This document shows positions 37,593 through 47,182 of a DNA stretch of 64,000 nt, piece after piece. Source of the DNA: Acidobacterium capsulatum ATCC 51196 (lineage in GTDB: Bacteria > Acidobacteriota > Terriglobia > Terriglobales > Acidobacteriaceae); NCBI RefSeq assembly GCF_000022565.1, contig NC_012483.1, positions 124,001 through 188,000 of the forward strand. Reading direction: 5' to 3'. The position numbers and the translations under genes are program-made. Below the pieces are notes generated by a model. It ran no database searches. It was given only the letters and a program-made list of their open reading frames with translations, and was not told the origin of the DNA. Numbering within the stretch: the first letter of the stretch is position 1; each line of letters begins with the position of its first letter.

Positions 37593-40421
37593 ATGCCCAT
37601 GCGTTCTGCCGCTGTCGTTTCTGTGCTTTCACTCGCGCTCTGCGCGCCCGCCTTTGCCCAAAGCCAACCGGCAATTCCGCTGCCTACCAGTAAGATGATC
37701 TACGGAGATGTGCCGGGTTCGCCGCAGCGGGTCAACTCGCTGCCCATGGGCGTGGCCTGGTCGCCCCACCATCGCTACCTCGCCGTGGTGAATGCCGGCT
37801 TCGGCACCGTCGAGTCGAACTATGAGCAATCCATCGCGGTGCTCGACACGCAGACCGGCAAGATCACCGACAATCCTGATCCGCGTTTTGCGCTGGAGGC
37901 TTCGCAGACCCTCTACAACGGGATTGCGTTCTCCTCTGACGGCCGGCACCTGTATGTGAGCACTGACTCGCTTTCGGCTCCGGAGCAGCGGGATGCCAGC
38001 CACACCGGCAACGGCATTCTGGTCTACAGCTTTGACGCAGGCAAGCTGACGCCCGAGCGCGAGATTCCCATTCCGCTGCAAAAGCTGGCCGGCGGGCGCA
38101 AGCAGAACGCAATCGGCAAGCCGGTGCCCGCGGGCATGGCGATCCCCGCGCCCACCGGGCTGGCCGTGGTGCACTCGGCTCAGGGCGATGAACTGCTCGT
38201 GGCCGACGAGTTCTCAGACGACGCGCTGCTGCTCGATGCCGCCAGCGGCGACATTCTGCACCGCTTTGATCTCGCGGACGCGAGCATCGTGCCGGCGTCC
38301 TACCCCATCTCTGTCGTGGTGAGCCCCGAGGGCCGCCGTGGCTGGGTGGGCCTCTGGAATGGCTCGGCCGTGGTGGAGCTGGATCTGGCGAATGGCAAGA
38401 TTCTGAGCCGCCTTGCGCTGCTGCCGCCCACGGTGAAGACCGGGCCCAGCTCGCATCCCATCTCTATGGCGCTCAGCCCCGATGGCCAGCGGCTTTATGT
38501 GGCACTGGCCAACCGCGATCGCGTCGCCCAGGTGGCCCTGCGCGGCAACGAGATGCGCGTGGAGCGCTTCTATAGCGTCCGGCTGCCGGGGCAGAAGTAC
38601 TTCGGCGCCATTCCCAACGCCGTGGCCGTCTCGCCCGATGGCAAAACCGTCTACGTGGCCGACGCCGGCGGAGACAACGTGGCCGTGCTGCATCCGGCGG
38701 AGAAAAACCGTCCCGTAGCAGGGTTCATTCCGACCCAGTGGCTGCCCATGGCCGTGGCTGTGGATGGCCGCAATGTCTACATCGCCACCGGCAAGGGCAA
38801 GGGAACCGGGCCGAATGACTTCCCCCAGGCCAGGTCGCCGCACCCCTCCGCCCTTGAGCTGCGCCGCCACTACCAGAGCCCGCATACCTACATCGCCACG
38901 CTGCTGCATGGTTCGCTCGCGACCGTGAGCCGCCATGACATCGCATCGCATCTGGCCGCCTATACGCGTGAGACCCTGCGCGACAACCTCATGCAGGCCG
39001 CACAGCAGCAGATGACCTTTGCCGTCGGTGGCCACCCCATCCGGCACGTGATCTACATCATTAAAGAGAACCGCACTTATGACCAGATTCTGGGCGACCT
39101 GGGCGCGGGCAACGGCGATGCCAACCTGACCATGTATGGCTGGAAGATCACGCCCAACGAGCACAAGCTGGCGCTCCAGTTCGGCGTGCTCGACAACTTT
39201 TATGACTCGGGCGAGGTCTCCGGCGACGGGCATGTGTGGTCCAACGCGGCCATCAGCAGCGACTATACCGAGCGCGACTGGCAGCAGAACTACCGCAGCA
39301 GCGAGCGCACCTACGACTTTGAGGGCGTCGTGGCCAACGGGGTGCCGCTCAACGAGGGCATCTCAGACGTGGACACGCCGGAGAGCGGCTACATCTGGAC
39401 CGACCTGGCGAAGCACGGCAAGAGCCTCTATCACTTCGCGGAGTTCATCTCCTCCACCTTCTGCAATGCGGCGACCGGCACGCCGCAGATCATGAATCCG
39501 CGCAACGGCACGCCCGAGCCGATGCACTACTGCAAGAATCCCTACATTCTGCCCGGCGAGGCTATTCCGGCCAACTATGGCGGCGGAGTCAGCAAGTATC
39601 CGTGGAAGATTCCGTTGATCTACAAGAACACGGCGACCATGCCGCAACTGGTGGGGCACTTTGACCCGCTTTATCCTGACTTTCAGTTGGCCTTCCCCGA
39701 TCAGTTGCGCGTCAACGAGTTCCTGACGCACTTCCGCCGCTGGGTCGCCGCCGTGAAGGCGGGCAAGCCTGACCCCATGGCAGACTTCGTGCAGCTTCGT
39801 CTGCCCAATGACCACACGGCGGGCACCCGCCCCGGCATGCCGACGCCGCAGGCCTCGGTCGCCGACAACGATCTCGCGGTGGGCCGCGTGGTGGAGGCGG
39901 TCTCGCACAGCCCCTACTGGAACGACACGGCGATCCTGATCCTCGAAGACGACGCGCAGGATGGTGCCGATCACGTGGACGCGCACCGCTCCATCGCGCT
40001 CGTCATCAGCAAGTATTCGCCGCATCTCTCGCATCCTGTGGTGGATAGCCACTTCTACACCACGGCCAGCATGCTGCACACGGCCGAGGAGTTGGAGGGA
40101 ATTCCGCCGATGAACAACAACGATGCCTTTGCGCCGGTCATGTCGCCGGAGTTTCAGGGCAAGGGCGATCAGCCGGCCTACAATGCCGATTATTCCAATG
40201 AAAAGAATGGGCTCATCTACACGGCGAACAAGAAGCACGCCTATGGCGCGCAGGCCTCGCTCAAGATGGACTTCCAGCATGAGGATCGCGCCAATCCAGC
40301 CATCCTGAACGTGATTCTCTGGAAGCAGGCGATGGGGAACCGCCCGGTTCCCGCCGCGCTTGAAAAGGCCTATCAGTCCGCCATGAAGGAGCCGGCGGAC
40401 GAGCGCTACGCCGACAAGTAG
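37593..40421 (+). CDS. Secreted YVTN beta-propeller fused to a phosphoesterase
   Basis: A 942-residue exported protein with a signal peptide (about 1-22, ending APAFAQ). Residues about 30-400 are a beta-propeller of YVTN/SMP-30 type: repeats like AVAVSPDGKTVYVADAGGDNVAVL. Residues about 470-920 match the phospholipase C/acid-phosphatase group (HVIYIIKENRTYDQILGDL; later ILILEDDAQDGADHVDAHRS with metal-site D and H). The substrate could be a phospholipid or phosphate ester (inference). The ATG at 37593 follows a ggggagaag site. Confidence 0.85.
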   Translation: MPMRSAAVVSVLSLALCAPAFAQSQPAIPLPTSKMIYGDVPGSPQRVNSLPMGVAWSPHHRYLAVVNAGFGTVESNYEQSIAVLDTQTGKITDNPDPRFALEASQTLYNGIAFSSDGRHLYVSTDSLSAPEQRDASHTGNGILVYSFDAGKLTPEREIPIPLQKLAGGRKQNAIGKPVPAGMAIPAPTGLAVVHSAQGDELLVADEFSDDALLLDAASGDILHRFDLADASIVPASYPISVVVSPEGRRGWVGLWNGSAVVELDLANGKILSRLALLPPTVKTGPSSHPISMALSPDGQRLYVALANRDRVAQVALRGNEMRVERFYSVRLPGQKYFGAIPNAVAVSPDGKTVYVADAGGDNVAVLHPAEKNRPVAGFIPTQWLPMAVAVDGRNVYIATGKGKGTGPNDFPQARSPHPSALELRRHYQSPHTYIATLLHGSLATVSRHDIASHLAAYTRETLRDNLMQAAQQQMTFAVGGHPIRHVIYIIKENRTYDQILGDLGAGNGDANLTMYGWKITPNEHKLALQFGVLDNFYDSGEVSGDGHVWSNAAISSDYTERDWQQNYRSSERTYDFEGVVANGVPLNEGISDVDTPESGYIWTDLAKHGKSLYHFAEFISSTFCNAATGTPQIMNPRNGTPEPMHYCKNPYILPGEAIPANYGGGVSKYPWKIPLIYKNTATMPQLVGHFDPLYPDFQLAFPDQLRVNEFLTHFRRWVAAVKAGKPDPMADFVQLRLPNDHTAGTRPGMPTPQASVADNDLAVGRVVEAVSHSPYWNDTAILILEDDAQDGADHVDAHRSIALVISKYSPHLSHPVVDSHFYTTASMLHTAEELEGIPPMNNNDAFAPVMSPEFQGKGDQPAYNADYSNEKNGLIYTANKKHAYGAQASLKMDFQHEDRANPAILNVILWKQAMGNRPVPAALEKAYQSAMKEPADERYADK

Positions 40422-40440
40422 CCGCCGGAGCCGGAGCTGT

Positions 40441-40467
40441 CCGGGAATTGCATGCGGCGATTCCCGG
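40441..40467. terminator. Inverted repeat between two convergent genes
   Basis: CCGGGAAT and ATTCCCGG, 11-base loop, no T-run; it lies between the stop of the propeller-phosphoesterase and the receiver-GGDEF stop. Confidence 0.5.
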
Positions 40468-40490
40468 CGGCTCCCGCATCGGTTCTGGGT

Positions 40491-41498
40491 TCAGTTCAAC
40501 TTCTTCGGGTCGATCTCCGGCAGACGCAGCAGCATCGGATTCGGTTCGAGTAGAGTCATGTTCAGCTCGGGCGCGGCTCCGGCCTCGCGAATGCAGTTGC
40601 GGCCTTCCATCTTGGCCTGGGCCAGCGCGGCTTCCAGCTCCCGCAGCACCACCAGCGGCGAGCGGCCCATGCTATGCGCCGCGCCGATGCTGGCGGTGAT
40701 TTCAAGCCGCTCCTTGCCGATGTCAAACGGCTTGTCGAGCACAGACTTGCGCATGCGCTCGGCCATGGGAATCAGGCTGTCTGGCGCGCAGCCGGGCAGG
40801 GCAATGAGAAATTCATCCTCTCCATACCGGCCGGCCATGTCATAGCTGCGCAGATGGCGTTTCAGGCGTCCGGCGAGCTCCTGCAGCAGGCGGTCGCCTA
40901 AGTCATAGCCATAGTTCAGGTTGATGCCCGAGAAGGAGTCGATATCCAGCAGCAGATAAGACAGCGGGGTCTTCATCCGCTGCGCCCGGTCTGTCTCCTG
41001 AAAGAGCTGCTTCAGCATGGCTTCGCGGTTCAGCAGACCGGTCATCGCGTCGTGGGAGGCGTGGAAGCGCACGGCTTCGCTCTGCTGCTGCAGCTCCTGC
41101 ATCAGCATCTGTACTCGTTCGGCGACCCGCAGCCGCACCCGGAAGTCGAATTCCTCGACCGGCTTCAGCAGAAAGTCGTCCGCCCCGGCCTCCGAGGCCA
41201 TGCGAACGTCTCCGGTACTGGCCTGCGAGCCCAGCAGCATCAGCCAGGTACGGCTCTGGTCATAGCGGTTACGGGCGGCCTGAATCACCTGCACGCCGGC
41301 CAGCCCCGCCAGTTCGTTGTCGATGACCGCAATGCTGGGCGGCTGCGCCTGGGTCAACAGCCGCAGGGCGGCAGGGCCATCTTCCACCAGCAGATGAGGA
41401 TAGCGCCAGGCATCGAGCATGGACAGGATGCGGTCCCGGGTCTGACGGTCGGCGGTGGCGATCAGCACATGGGGCAGGGTAAGGTTCATAGCACTCAT
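40491..41498 (-). CDS. Response regulator receiver-GGDEF protein (putative diguanylate cyclase)
   Basis: 335 residues. The receiver domain (1-120) has the phosphorylatable Asp60 in AVIDNEL and Lys112 in LLKPVEEF. The GGDEF domain (about 150-310) carries GEDEF at 226-230 instead of GGDEF, with DIDSFSGINLNYGYDLGD in place of the usual DxDxFKxxND..GH..GD. Activity is therefore uncertain. It has a sigma-28-like promoter, so it is probably made with the flagella and may link phosphorelay to c-di-GMP control of motility. Confidence 0.87.
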   Translation of the reverse strand: MSAMNLTLPHVLIATADRQTRDRILSMLDAWRYPHLLVEDGPAALRLLTQAQPPSIAVIDNELAGLAGVQVIQAARNRYDQSRTWLMLLGSQASTGDVRMASEAGADDFLLKPVEEFDFRVRLRVAERVQMLMQELQQQSEAVRFHASHDAMTGLLNREAMLKQLFQETDRAQRMKTPLSYLLLDIDSFSGINLNYGYDLGDRLLQELAGRLKRHLRSYDMAGRYGEDEFLIALPGCAPDSLIPMAERMRKSVLDKPFDIGKERLEITASIGAAHSMGRSPLVVLRELEAALAQAKMEGRNCIREAGAAPELNMTLLEPNPMLLRLPEIDPKKLN

Positions 41499-41518
41499 AG
41501 AAAGTCCGAATGGTTACC

Positions 41519-41545
41519 CTATCGGCCTATTTTTGAGAAACCTAA
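41519..41545 (-). promoter_or_regulatory. Sigma-28-type promoter for the receiver-GGDEF gene
   Basis: Minus strand: TTAGGTTT, 11 bases, GCCGATAG, against TAAAGTTT-N11-GCCGATAA. Predicted start about 41512, only 14 bases before the ATG. Confidence 0.65.
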
Positions 41546-41763
41546 GAATGCGTCACCGAAGTACCGGCTATTGTTAGAAAATTCTTATCTTTTGCGGAAA
41601 ATAGAGCTACTCTTTTCCTAGCCGGACCATCTCAATTAGATATACGGCCTGCAGTCATCCGGGAGCTACCTTCACTTACAGCTTGCCGCCCCTCCAGTCG
41701 CTCACGGCGATAGTGTCAGGGTTCTTTCCCGAGGCAGACGTTCGGAAACGAGGAGTCACTGCC

Positions 41764-41976
41764 ATGACCTACGCGGTAAAAAGCACGCATGCGGTTCCAG
41801 TTCAGACCACTAGCCTGCATCTGGTAAAGAAAGATCACACTTTGACCTGTGTCTGGTGCGGCGCGACACTCGGCCGGTATCGCACCGCAGTCGAGCGGGA
41901 GATTCTGGAAGCCTGCCACGATTGCGAGGCGAAGATTCTTGATCTGGGTCCGGTCTCGTCTGTCCCTTTTAACTGA
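41764..41976 (+). CDS. Small zinc-ribbon-like protein
   Basis: A 70-residue protein with two CxxC knuckles, CVWCG (about 29-33) and CHDC (about 51-54), enough to bind one zinc. Otherwise unrecognised. ATG 41764 has an AGGAG site (aacgaggagtcactgcc) ahead of it. It is alone between the GGDEF gene and thiE. It may bind nucleic acid or a partner protein; that is speculation. Confidence 0.6.
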   Translation: MTYAVKSTHAVPVQTTSLHLVKKDHTLTCVWCGATLGRYRTAVEREILEACHDCEAKILDLGPVSSVPFN

Positions 41977-42084
41977 AGCGGCCTCCGCTGATTCTTCCGG
42001 CGCAGCTCTGCCATGTGCGGGGCTGTGCCTTCGTGTTTGGAGTCTGGTTTTCCCGGTGAAGGGGATTCGGCTTACACTCGGGGA

Positions 42085-42765
42085 GTGAGTCCCCGGGCTG
42101 TTTTTCCTACTCTTTACCCCATTCTGGATGCCGGTGTGCTGTCTCAGGACCCTACGCTGCGCCGCGGCGAACTGCTGCGCCTGGTGCGGTGCGTGGTGGA
42201 TGCCGGCGTGACCATTCTGCAATACCGCAACAAGCAGGACACCGACACGCAGGTGCTCGAAGATGCCCGCTGGATTCGCGATGCGGCCGGGCCCGAGCCC
42301 ACGCTGATTCTGAATGATCGCGTGCATCTGGTGGAACAGGCGGCGTTTGACGGTGTGCATGTGGGCCAGCACGACATGACGCCGGCCGAGGCGCGGCGCA
42401 TCCTGGGGCCGGACCGGGTGCTCGGAATTTCCACGCACAATCCTGACCAGGTCGCCGCCGTGGCCGATGCCGCTGTGGACTACATTGCCATTGGCCCGGT
42501 CTTTGCGACAGCCAGCAAGCAGAATCCCGATCCGGTGGTGGGCCTCGAAGGCGTGCGCACCGCGCGGCAACGGACTCAGAAGCCGCTCGTAGCGATCGGA
42601 GGCATCACGCCGCAAACGGCGCTTGCGGTTATGGAGGCCGGCGCGGATTCCGTTGCGGTGATCTCAGCTATTTTCGGCACTGGCCTTGGCGCGGAGCGCG
42701 GACCCGCCATCGCCCCCGAGCAGGCCGGGAAGAATGCGAAAGACTTTCTGAGGCTTTTCCGATAG
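42085..42765 (+). CDS. thiE: Thiamine-phosphate synthase
   Basis: Joins the thiazole and pyrimidine phosphates to give thiamine monophosphate. About 226 residues, TIM barrel. Motifs: ILQYRNK (pyrimidine pocket), ILNDRVHLVEQAAFDGVHVGQHD, GISTHNPDQ, DYIAIGPVFATASK (phosphate loop) and PLVAIGGI. The GTG at 42085 is the likely start, but its ribosome site is weak and an ATG at 42013 is in frame. No TPP riboswitch was seen. The permease starts 2 bases after the stop. Confidence 0.92.
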   Translation: MSPRAVFPTLYPILDAGVLSQDPTLRRGELLRLVRCVVDAGVTILQYRNKQDTDTQVLEDARWIRDAAGPEPTLILNDRVHLVEQAAFDGVHVGQHDMTPAEARRILGPDRVLGISTHNPDQVAAVADAAVDYIAIGPVFATASKQNPDPVVGLEGVRTARQRTQKPLVAIGGITPQTALAVMEAGADSVAVISAIFGTGLGAERGPAIAPEQAGKNAKDFLRLFR

Positions 42766-42767
42766 AA

Positions 42768-44333
42768 ATGACCCAAGTGACGACCCCTTCTGAAGAGTCT
42801 TTCTCCGCTCCCTCGAAACAGCCGCATCTGGTGGCTACGCTGGGCTGGTTCAGCGCGACGGCGATTGTCGTCGGCTCGATGATCGGCTCCGGAATCTTTC
42901 TGGTTCCAGCAGAGATCAGCCGCGACACCGGCTCTCCGGCGCTGCTGATTGCCGCCTGGCTGGTAACGGCCGTGATGACCATCATCGGTGCGCTCAGCTA
43001 CGGTGAACTCGCGGCCATGATGCCCGACGCAGGCGGCCAGTATGTGTATCTGCGCGAGGCACTCGGGCCGCTGCCCGGCTTTCTCTTTGGCTGGACGCTG
43101 TTTCTTGTCATCCAGACCGGCACGATTGCCGCCGTGGCCGTGGCCTTTGGCAAGTTTCTGGGCGTCTTCTTTCCGTCTGTTTCCAGTTCGCACTGGCTGT
43201 GGCACATCGGGCACGTTCCGGCATGGCACGTGGGGCCGATGGTGCTGGGCAATATGGACATTGGCGTCAACACGGCCAATCTGACCGGCATCCTGATCAT
43301 TCTGCTGCTGACATTCGTGAATATCTTCGGGGTGCGGCTGGGCGCGCTGATTCAGAACGTCTTCACCACGGCCAAGACAGCGGCGCTGCTGGGGCTGGTG
43401 ATTCTGGGCGTGCTGTTTGGGCGCAAGGCCGTGGCGATGGCCGCCAACTTTGGCCATAATTTCTGGGCCGGCGCCGGTTGGCACACGTTGCATCCGCTGC
43501 AGATTGGCGTGGGCGGCCCGGTCACAATGGTGGGCCTGCTCACCATTCTGGCCGTGGTGCAGACCGGTTCGCTCTTCTCCGCCGATGCGTGGAATAACGT
43601 GACCTATACGGCGGGCGAGGTGAAGAATCCGCGGCGCAATCTGCCGCTCTCGCTGGTGCTGGGCACAGGAGTGGTGCTGGGCCTCTATATTCTGGCCAAC
43701 TTTGTTTATCTGTTTGCGCTGCCTCTGCATGGCGATGCGCACGGGGCGACGGTGGCGGCGCGCGGCATTGCCCATGCTGCCGATGACCGCGTGGCCACGG
43801 CGGCGCTGCAGCAGATCTTTTCAAATGGCGGCGCCTACCTGATGGCCGGGGCCATTCTGATCTCGACCTTCGGCTGCGCCAACGGCCTCACCATGGCCGG
43901 ACCGCGCGTCTACTATGCCATGAGCCGCGACCGGCTGTTTTTTGAGGGAGCCGGAAAGCTGCATCCGCGCTACAAGACGCCGGTGATTGCGCTGCTCATT
44001 CAGGGCGTATGGACCTGCGTGCTCTGCATTTCTGGCAGCTACAGCCAGTTGCTGGACTACATCATCTGCTCGGAGCTGATCTTCTACATCCTGACGATTG
44101 GCAGCCTTTTTGTGCTGCGGCGCAAACGTCCGGATGCACAACGACCCTATAAAGCGTTAGGCTATCCGGTGCTCCCTGCGCTCTACATCGTCATGGCGGC
44201 GTGGATTTGTATCGTATTATTGCGCTACAAGCCTCAGTACACGTGGCCCGGCATCGTGATTGTTCTGCTCGGTGTTCCGGTCTATGCCATCTGGTCGCGA
44301 GTCGCGAAGAGATCACCCGTCACGCCATCGTGA
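42768..44333 (+). CDS. APC-superfamily amino acid/polyamine permease
   Basis: A 521-residue transporter with about 12-14 hydrophobic helices. The first shows the unwound motif VVGSMIGSGIFLVPAEI, typical of LAT/APC carriers, and SYGELAAMMPDAGGQYVYLREALG follows. Its start is 2 bases from the thiE stop, so the two may be co-translated; thiamine-related transport is possible, but the family mostly moves amino acids. The substrate cannot be assigned. Confidence 0.85.
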   Translation: MTQVTTPSEESFSAPSKQPHLVATLGWFSATAIVVGSMIGSGIFLVPAEISRDTGSPALLIAAWLVTAVMTIIGALSYGELAAMMPDAGGQYVYLREALGPLPGFLFGWTLFLVIQTGTIAAVAVAFGKFLGVFFPSVSSSHWLWHIGHVPAWHVGPMVLGNMDIGVNTANLTGILIILLLTFVNIFGVRLGALIQNVFTTAKTAALLGLVILGVLFGRKAVAMAANFGHNFWAGAGWHTLHPLQIGVGGPVTMVGLLTILAVVQTGSLFSADAWNNVTYTAGEVKNPRRNLPLSLVLGTGVVLGLYILANFVYLFALPLHGDAHGATVAARGIAHAADDRVATAALQQIFSNGGAYLMAGAILISTFGCANGLTMAGPRVYYAMSRDRLFFEGAGKLHPRYKTPVIALLIQGVWTCVLCISGSYSQLLDYIICSELIFYILTIGSLFVLRRKRPDAQRPYKALGYPVLPALYIVMAAWICIVLLRYKPQYTWPGIVIVLLGVPVYAIWSRVAKRSPVTPS

Positions 44334-44361
44334 AAGAAATTATCTGGAGGAAGGCCATTTC

Positions 44362-45906
44362 ATGGCGAAGCTTTTTGCAGTCAAGCCGCTCTCTGCGCTG
44401 AAAAATGAGGCGGTGGAAGAAGGCGAACACACACTCAAACGATCCCTGGGGCCGGTCAACCTTATTACGCTGGGCATCGGCGCGATTATCGGCGCCGGCA
44501 TCTTTGTGCTGACCGGCCAGGCCGCGGCGCTGCATGCCGGACCGGCCGTGGCGTTGAGCTTCATCGTGGCAGGCATCACGTGTGCGTTTGCAGGGCTTTG
44601 CTATGCCGAGTTTGCCTCGATCATTCCCATTGCGGGTTCGGCCTATACCTATGGCTATGCCACTTTGGGCGAGCTGGTCGCCTGGGTCATCGGCTGGGAC
44701 CTCGTGCTCGAATACGCCTTCGGCGCGGCCACAGTCGCTTCGGGCTGGTCGGGCTATCTCGTCAGTTTTCTGGAGCAGATCGGCCTCACGCCCTCGCCCG
44801 CTCTGGCGCGCTGGACGACCACCTACGGCAACACGCTTTATTTTCTGCATGGCCACTGGGTGTCGCAGGCCGCGCTGCCCATGGGCACGCCGACCGCTGG
44901 CTTGCTGAAGGTGCACGGCATCTTTGACCTGATCGCGTTTCTGGCCATTCTGGCCGTGACGACCATTCTGGTGATCGGCATCAAGGAATCCGCCAATCTG
45001 AACTCGCTGATCGTGTTCGTCAAACTGGCGGTGGTCGGTATCTTTCTGGTGCTGGGCATCGGCTTCCTGATGCACCATCCGCACGTGGCCAGCCTGAACT
45101 GGCACCCTTTCATTCCTAAATCGGAAGGCCCGGGCAAATATGGATTCAACGGCATCGTCGCCGGTGCCTCTTCGGTCTTCTTTGCCTATATCGGGTTTGA
45201 CGCCGTTTCCACGGCGGCGCAGGAGGCGCGGAATCCGCAGCGCGACATGCCAATCGGCATTCTGGGCTCGCTGGTGATCTGCACGCTTTTGTACATCGCC
45301 GTCTCGCTGGTGCTGACCGGGCTGGTGAGCTACCGCTCGCTCGATGTGGCCGACCCGGTGGCCCTCGGCATTGACGCTACGGGCGTGGCCTGGGGCAGCC
45401 TGCTGGTCAAGATTGGCGCCATCTTTGGCCTGGGCACCGTCATGCTGGTGATGTTGCTGGGGCAATCGCGCGTCTTCTTCTCCATGAGCCGCGATGGGCT
45501 GCTGCCCAAGTGGGCCTCGGCCATTCATCCGAAGTTCCGCACGCCATGGATCTCAAATATCGTTGTGGGCACCATCGTGGCCTTTTTGCCCGCGCTGCTG
45601 CCCATCAACAAGCTGAGCGAACTGGTGAACATGGGCACGCTGCTGGCCTTTGCCATCGTCTCGGCCGGTGTCTGGGTGCTGCGCGTGCGCATGCCCGATC
45701 TGGAACGCCCGTTCAAAACGCCGCTGGTGCCGCTGGTGCCGATTCTTGGCGTGCTGAGCGCGGTTTACCTGATGGCCAACCTGCCACTGCTCACGTGGAT
45801 TGTCGTGCTGGTGTGGCTGGTCGTGGGCCTGCTGATCTACTTCAACTACTCGACCAAGCACAGCAAGGTGCAGCGCATGCAGCAGCAGGGCGCGGGACAG
45901 GAGTAG
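44362..45906 (+). CDS. APC-superfamily cationic amino acid transporter-like permease
   Basis: A 514-residue carrier of the CAT-like group: LGPVNLITLGIGAIIGAGIFVLTGQAA, ASIIPIAGSAYTYGYATLGE, FFAYIGFDAVSTAAQEARNP. Not closely alike to the preceding permease, with which it shares only the superfamily fold. The ATG at 44362 has ggagga upstream. It follows the first permease by 28 bases, same strand, probably one operon. Confidence 0.87.
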   Translation: MAKLFAVKPLSALKNEAVEEGEHTLKRSLGPVNLITLGIGAIIGAGIFVLTGQAAALHAGPAVALSFIVAGITCAFAGLCYAEFASIIPIAGSAYTYGYATLGELVAWVIGWDLVLEYAFGAATVASGWSGYLVSFLEQIGLTPSPALARWTTTYGNTLYFLHGHWVSQAALPMGTPTAGLLKVHGIFDLIAFLAILAVTTILVIGIKESANLNSLIVFVKLAVVGIFLVLGIGFLMHHPHVASLNWHPFIPKSEGPGKYGFNGIVAGASSVFFAYIGFDAVSTAAQEARNPQRDMPIGILGSLVICTLLYIAVSLVLTGLVSYRSLDVADPVALGIDATGVAWGSLLVKIGAIFGLGTVMLVMLLGQSRVFFSMSRDGLLPKWASAIHPKFRTPWISNIVVGTIVAFLPALLPINKLSELVNMGTLLAFAIVSAGVWVLRVRMPDLERPFKTPLVPLVPILGVLSAVYLMANLPLLTWIVVLVWLVVGLLIYFNYSTKHSKVQRMQQQGAGQE

Positions 45907-46013
45907 TTCCACTGGAAGGACCCGAAGGGCGGTCTGCTTTGGCGGGCCGCTTTTCGCTTTTCAGGAAACTGCGCGGCCCTCTGGCGCGTCTTGTTAAGCA
46001 GGACGGTACAGCC

Positions 46014-46907
46014 ATGCGCGGAAGAGGGAAGTGGATGGCCGGTTTGCTTCTGGCGGCGAGCGTGGCTGCGGGAGCACAACAGCAGAACGGAGCTACCCCC
46101 GGCGCACATGCAGCCTTTCATGCTCCCGGGGTGCAGATGCCGGGGTCGTTTGTCTCGCAACCCGGCCGTTTCTCTCAACCGGGCCAGGCCATTTTTGCGC
46201 CGGGGCATGCGGTGTTTACCCCGGGGCAATCCGTCTTCACGCCCGGTCAAGCCATCTTCCCTCCGGGGCAGGCTGTATTTCCTCAGGGGCAGACGGTCTT
46301 TCCCGCTGGGCAGGAAGTCTTTCCGCCCGGCAATCGCATCTTTCCTGCGCCCCATGTGCTGACGCCGTTTCACTCCGCGCCCTCGACGGCCATGCGGCGC
46401 GGCGGCGACCGCCATCACGAGCGGGATTGGGATCACGATCACGACCGCTACCATTACCGTCACCGCGACGGCGAGGGATATGCTGTGCCTTACCTCTTCG
46501 GCTCAGGCTATTGGCTTACCTCTGGCGATCTGGGATATATGGACGATTCGGAGGGAATGCAGACCAGTGCCGCCCCGACTTCGGAGCCTCCTTTGGCTTC
46601 GAGTGTCACAGCGCAGCCAACTGCCCCGGCACCTCCATCAGAAGACACCTATCGCCCGGCTTACCATGCCGCAGCCAGCGCGCCGAATGTGATTCAGAGC
46701 CAGGAACCGAAGCTGACCGTGGTGATGAAAGATGGCACGCGCAAGACGATGCGCAACTACGCGCTCACGCCCACCACGCTCATCGATCTGGATGCCGCGG
46801 CTACGGGGCGGGAGATGAAGATTCCATTGGAGCAGGTGAATGTGACGGCGACACAAAGGGCGGCTGCCCGGGAAGGGCTGAATTTCAGCGTGCCGAAGGG
46901 TGGATGA
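46014..46907 (+). CDS. Secreted protein with PGQ heptapeptide repeats and His-rich segment
   Basis: A 297-residue exported protein (signal peptide 1-21, ending GAQQ). Residues about 52-110 are eight tandem seven-residue units of the form (V/I)F-x-P-G-Q-x, for example FTPGQSV, FTPGQAI, FPPGQAV. A His/Asp/Arg-rich stretch follows (about 127-152). The C-terminal 70 residues (LTVVMKDGTRKTMRNYALTP...) look like a small beta domain seen in acidobacterial secreted proteins. Function unknown. The frame is open far upstream, but the signal peptide fixes the start at 46014. Confidence 0.72.
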   Translation: MRGRGKWMAGLLLAASVAAGAQQQNGATPGAHAAFHAPGVQMPGSFVSQPGRFSQPGQAIFAPGHAVFTPGQSVFTPGQAIFPPGQAVFPQGQTVFPAGQEVFPPGNRIFPAPHVLTPFHSAPSTAMRRGGDRHHERDWDHDHDRYHYRHRDGEGYAVPYLFGSGYWLTSGDLGYMDDSEGMQTSAAPTSEPPLASSVTAQPTAPAPPSEDTYRPAYHAAASAPNVIQSQEPKLTVVMKDGTRKTMRNYALTPTTLIDLDAAATGREMKIPLEQVNVTATQRAAAREGLNFSVPKGG

Positions 46908-46969
46908 AGCCGTAGTCCCACCCCTCGCGCAAGAGGCGCGAAGGATGGGCAACGGAGAAGCCGCCCGGT

Positions 46970-47182
46970 TTACTGCTGGGGCGCTTTGGTGTCGTCCTGG
47001 AAGCCAGCCTGGTTGTGGCTTCCGTCGCAGAAGGGCTTGTTGGCCGAGGCTCCGCAGCGGCAGAGCGAAACAGCGGGCTTGCCTTCGAGGTTCCAGGTGT
47101 TGCCCTGCGAGTCGGCGAGTTGAATGGTGCCTTCCACCCGCAGCGGACCGTTGGGACGAATCGTGACTTTCACTTCAGACAT
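46970..47182 (-). CDS. CDGSH iron-sulfur domain protein
   Basis: A 70-residue protein with the CDGSH motif: CRCGASANKPFCDGSH, three cysteines and one histidine binding [2Fe-2S]. The preceding strands (GPLRVEGTIQLADSQGNTW) match the MitoNEET-like fold. The ATG at 47180-47182 has ggagg nine bases upstream; an ATG nine bases further up would overlap that site. Redox or cluster-transfer role inferred. Confidence 0.92.
   Translation of the reverse strand: MSEVKVTIRPNGPLRVEGTIQLADSQGNTWNLEGKPAVSLCRCGASANKPFCDGSHNQAGFQDDTKAPQQ

Noticed and set aside
42000-42085. TPP riboswitch before thiE
   Set aside because: The conserved CTGAGA and ACCTGATC elements are absent.
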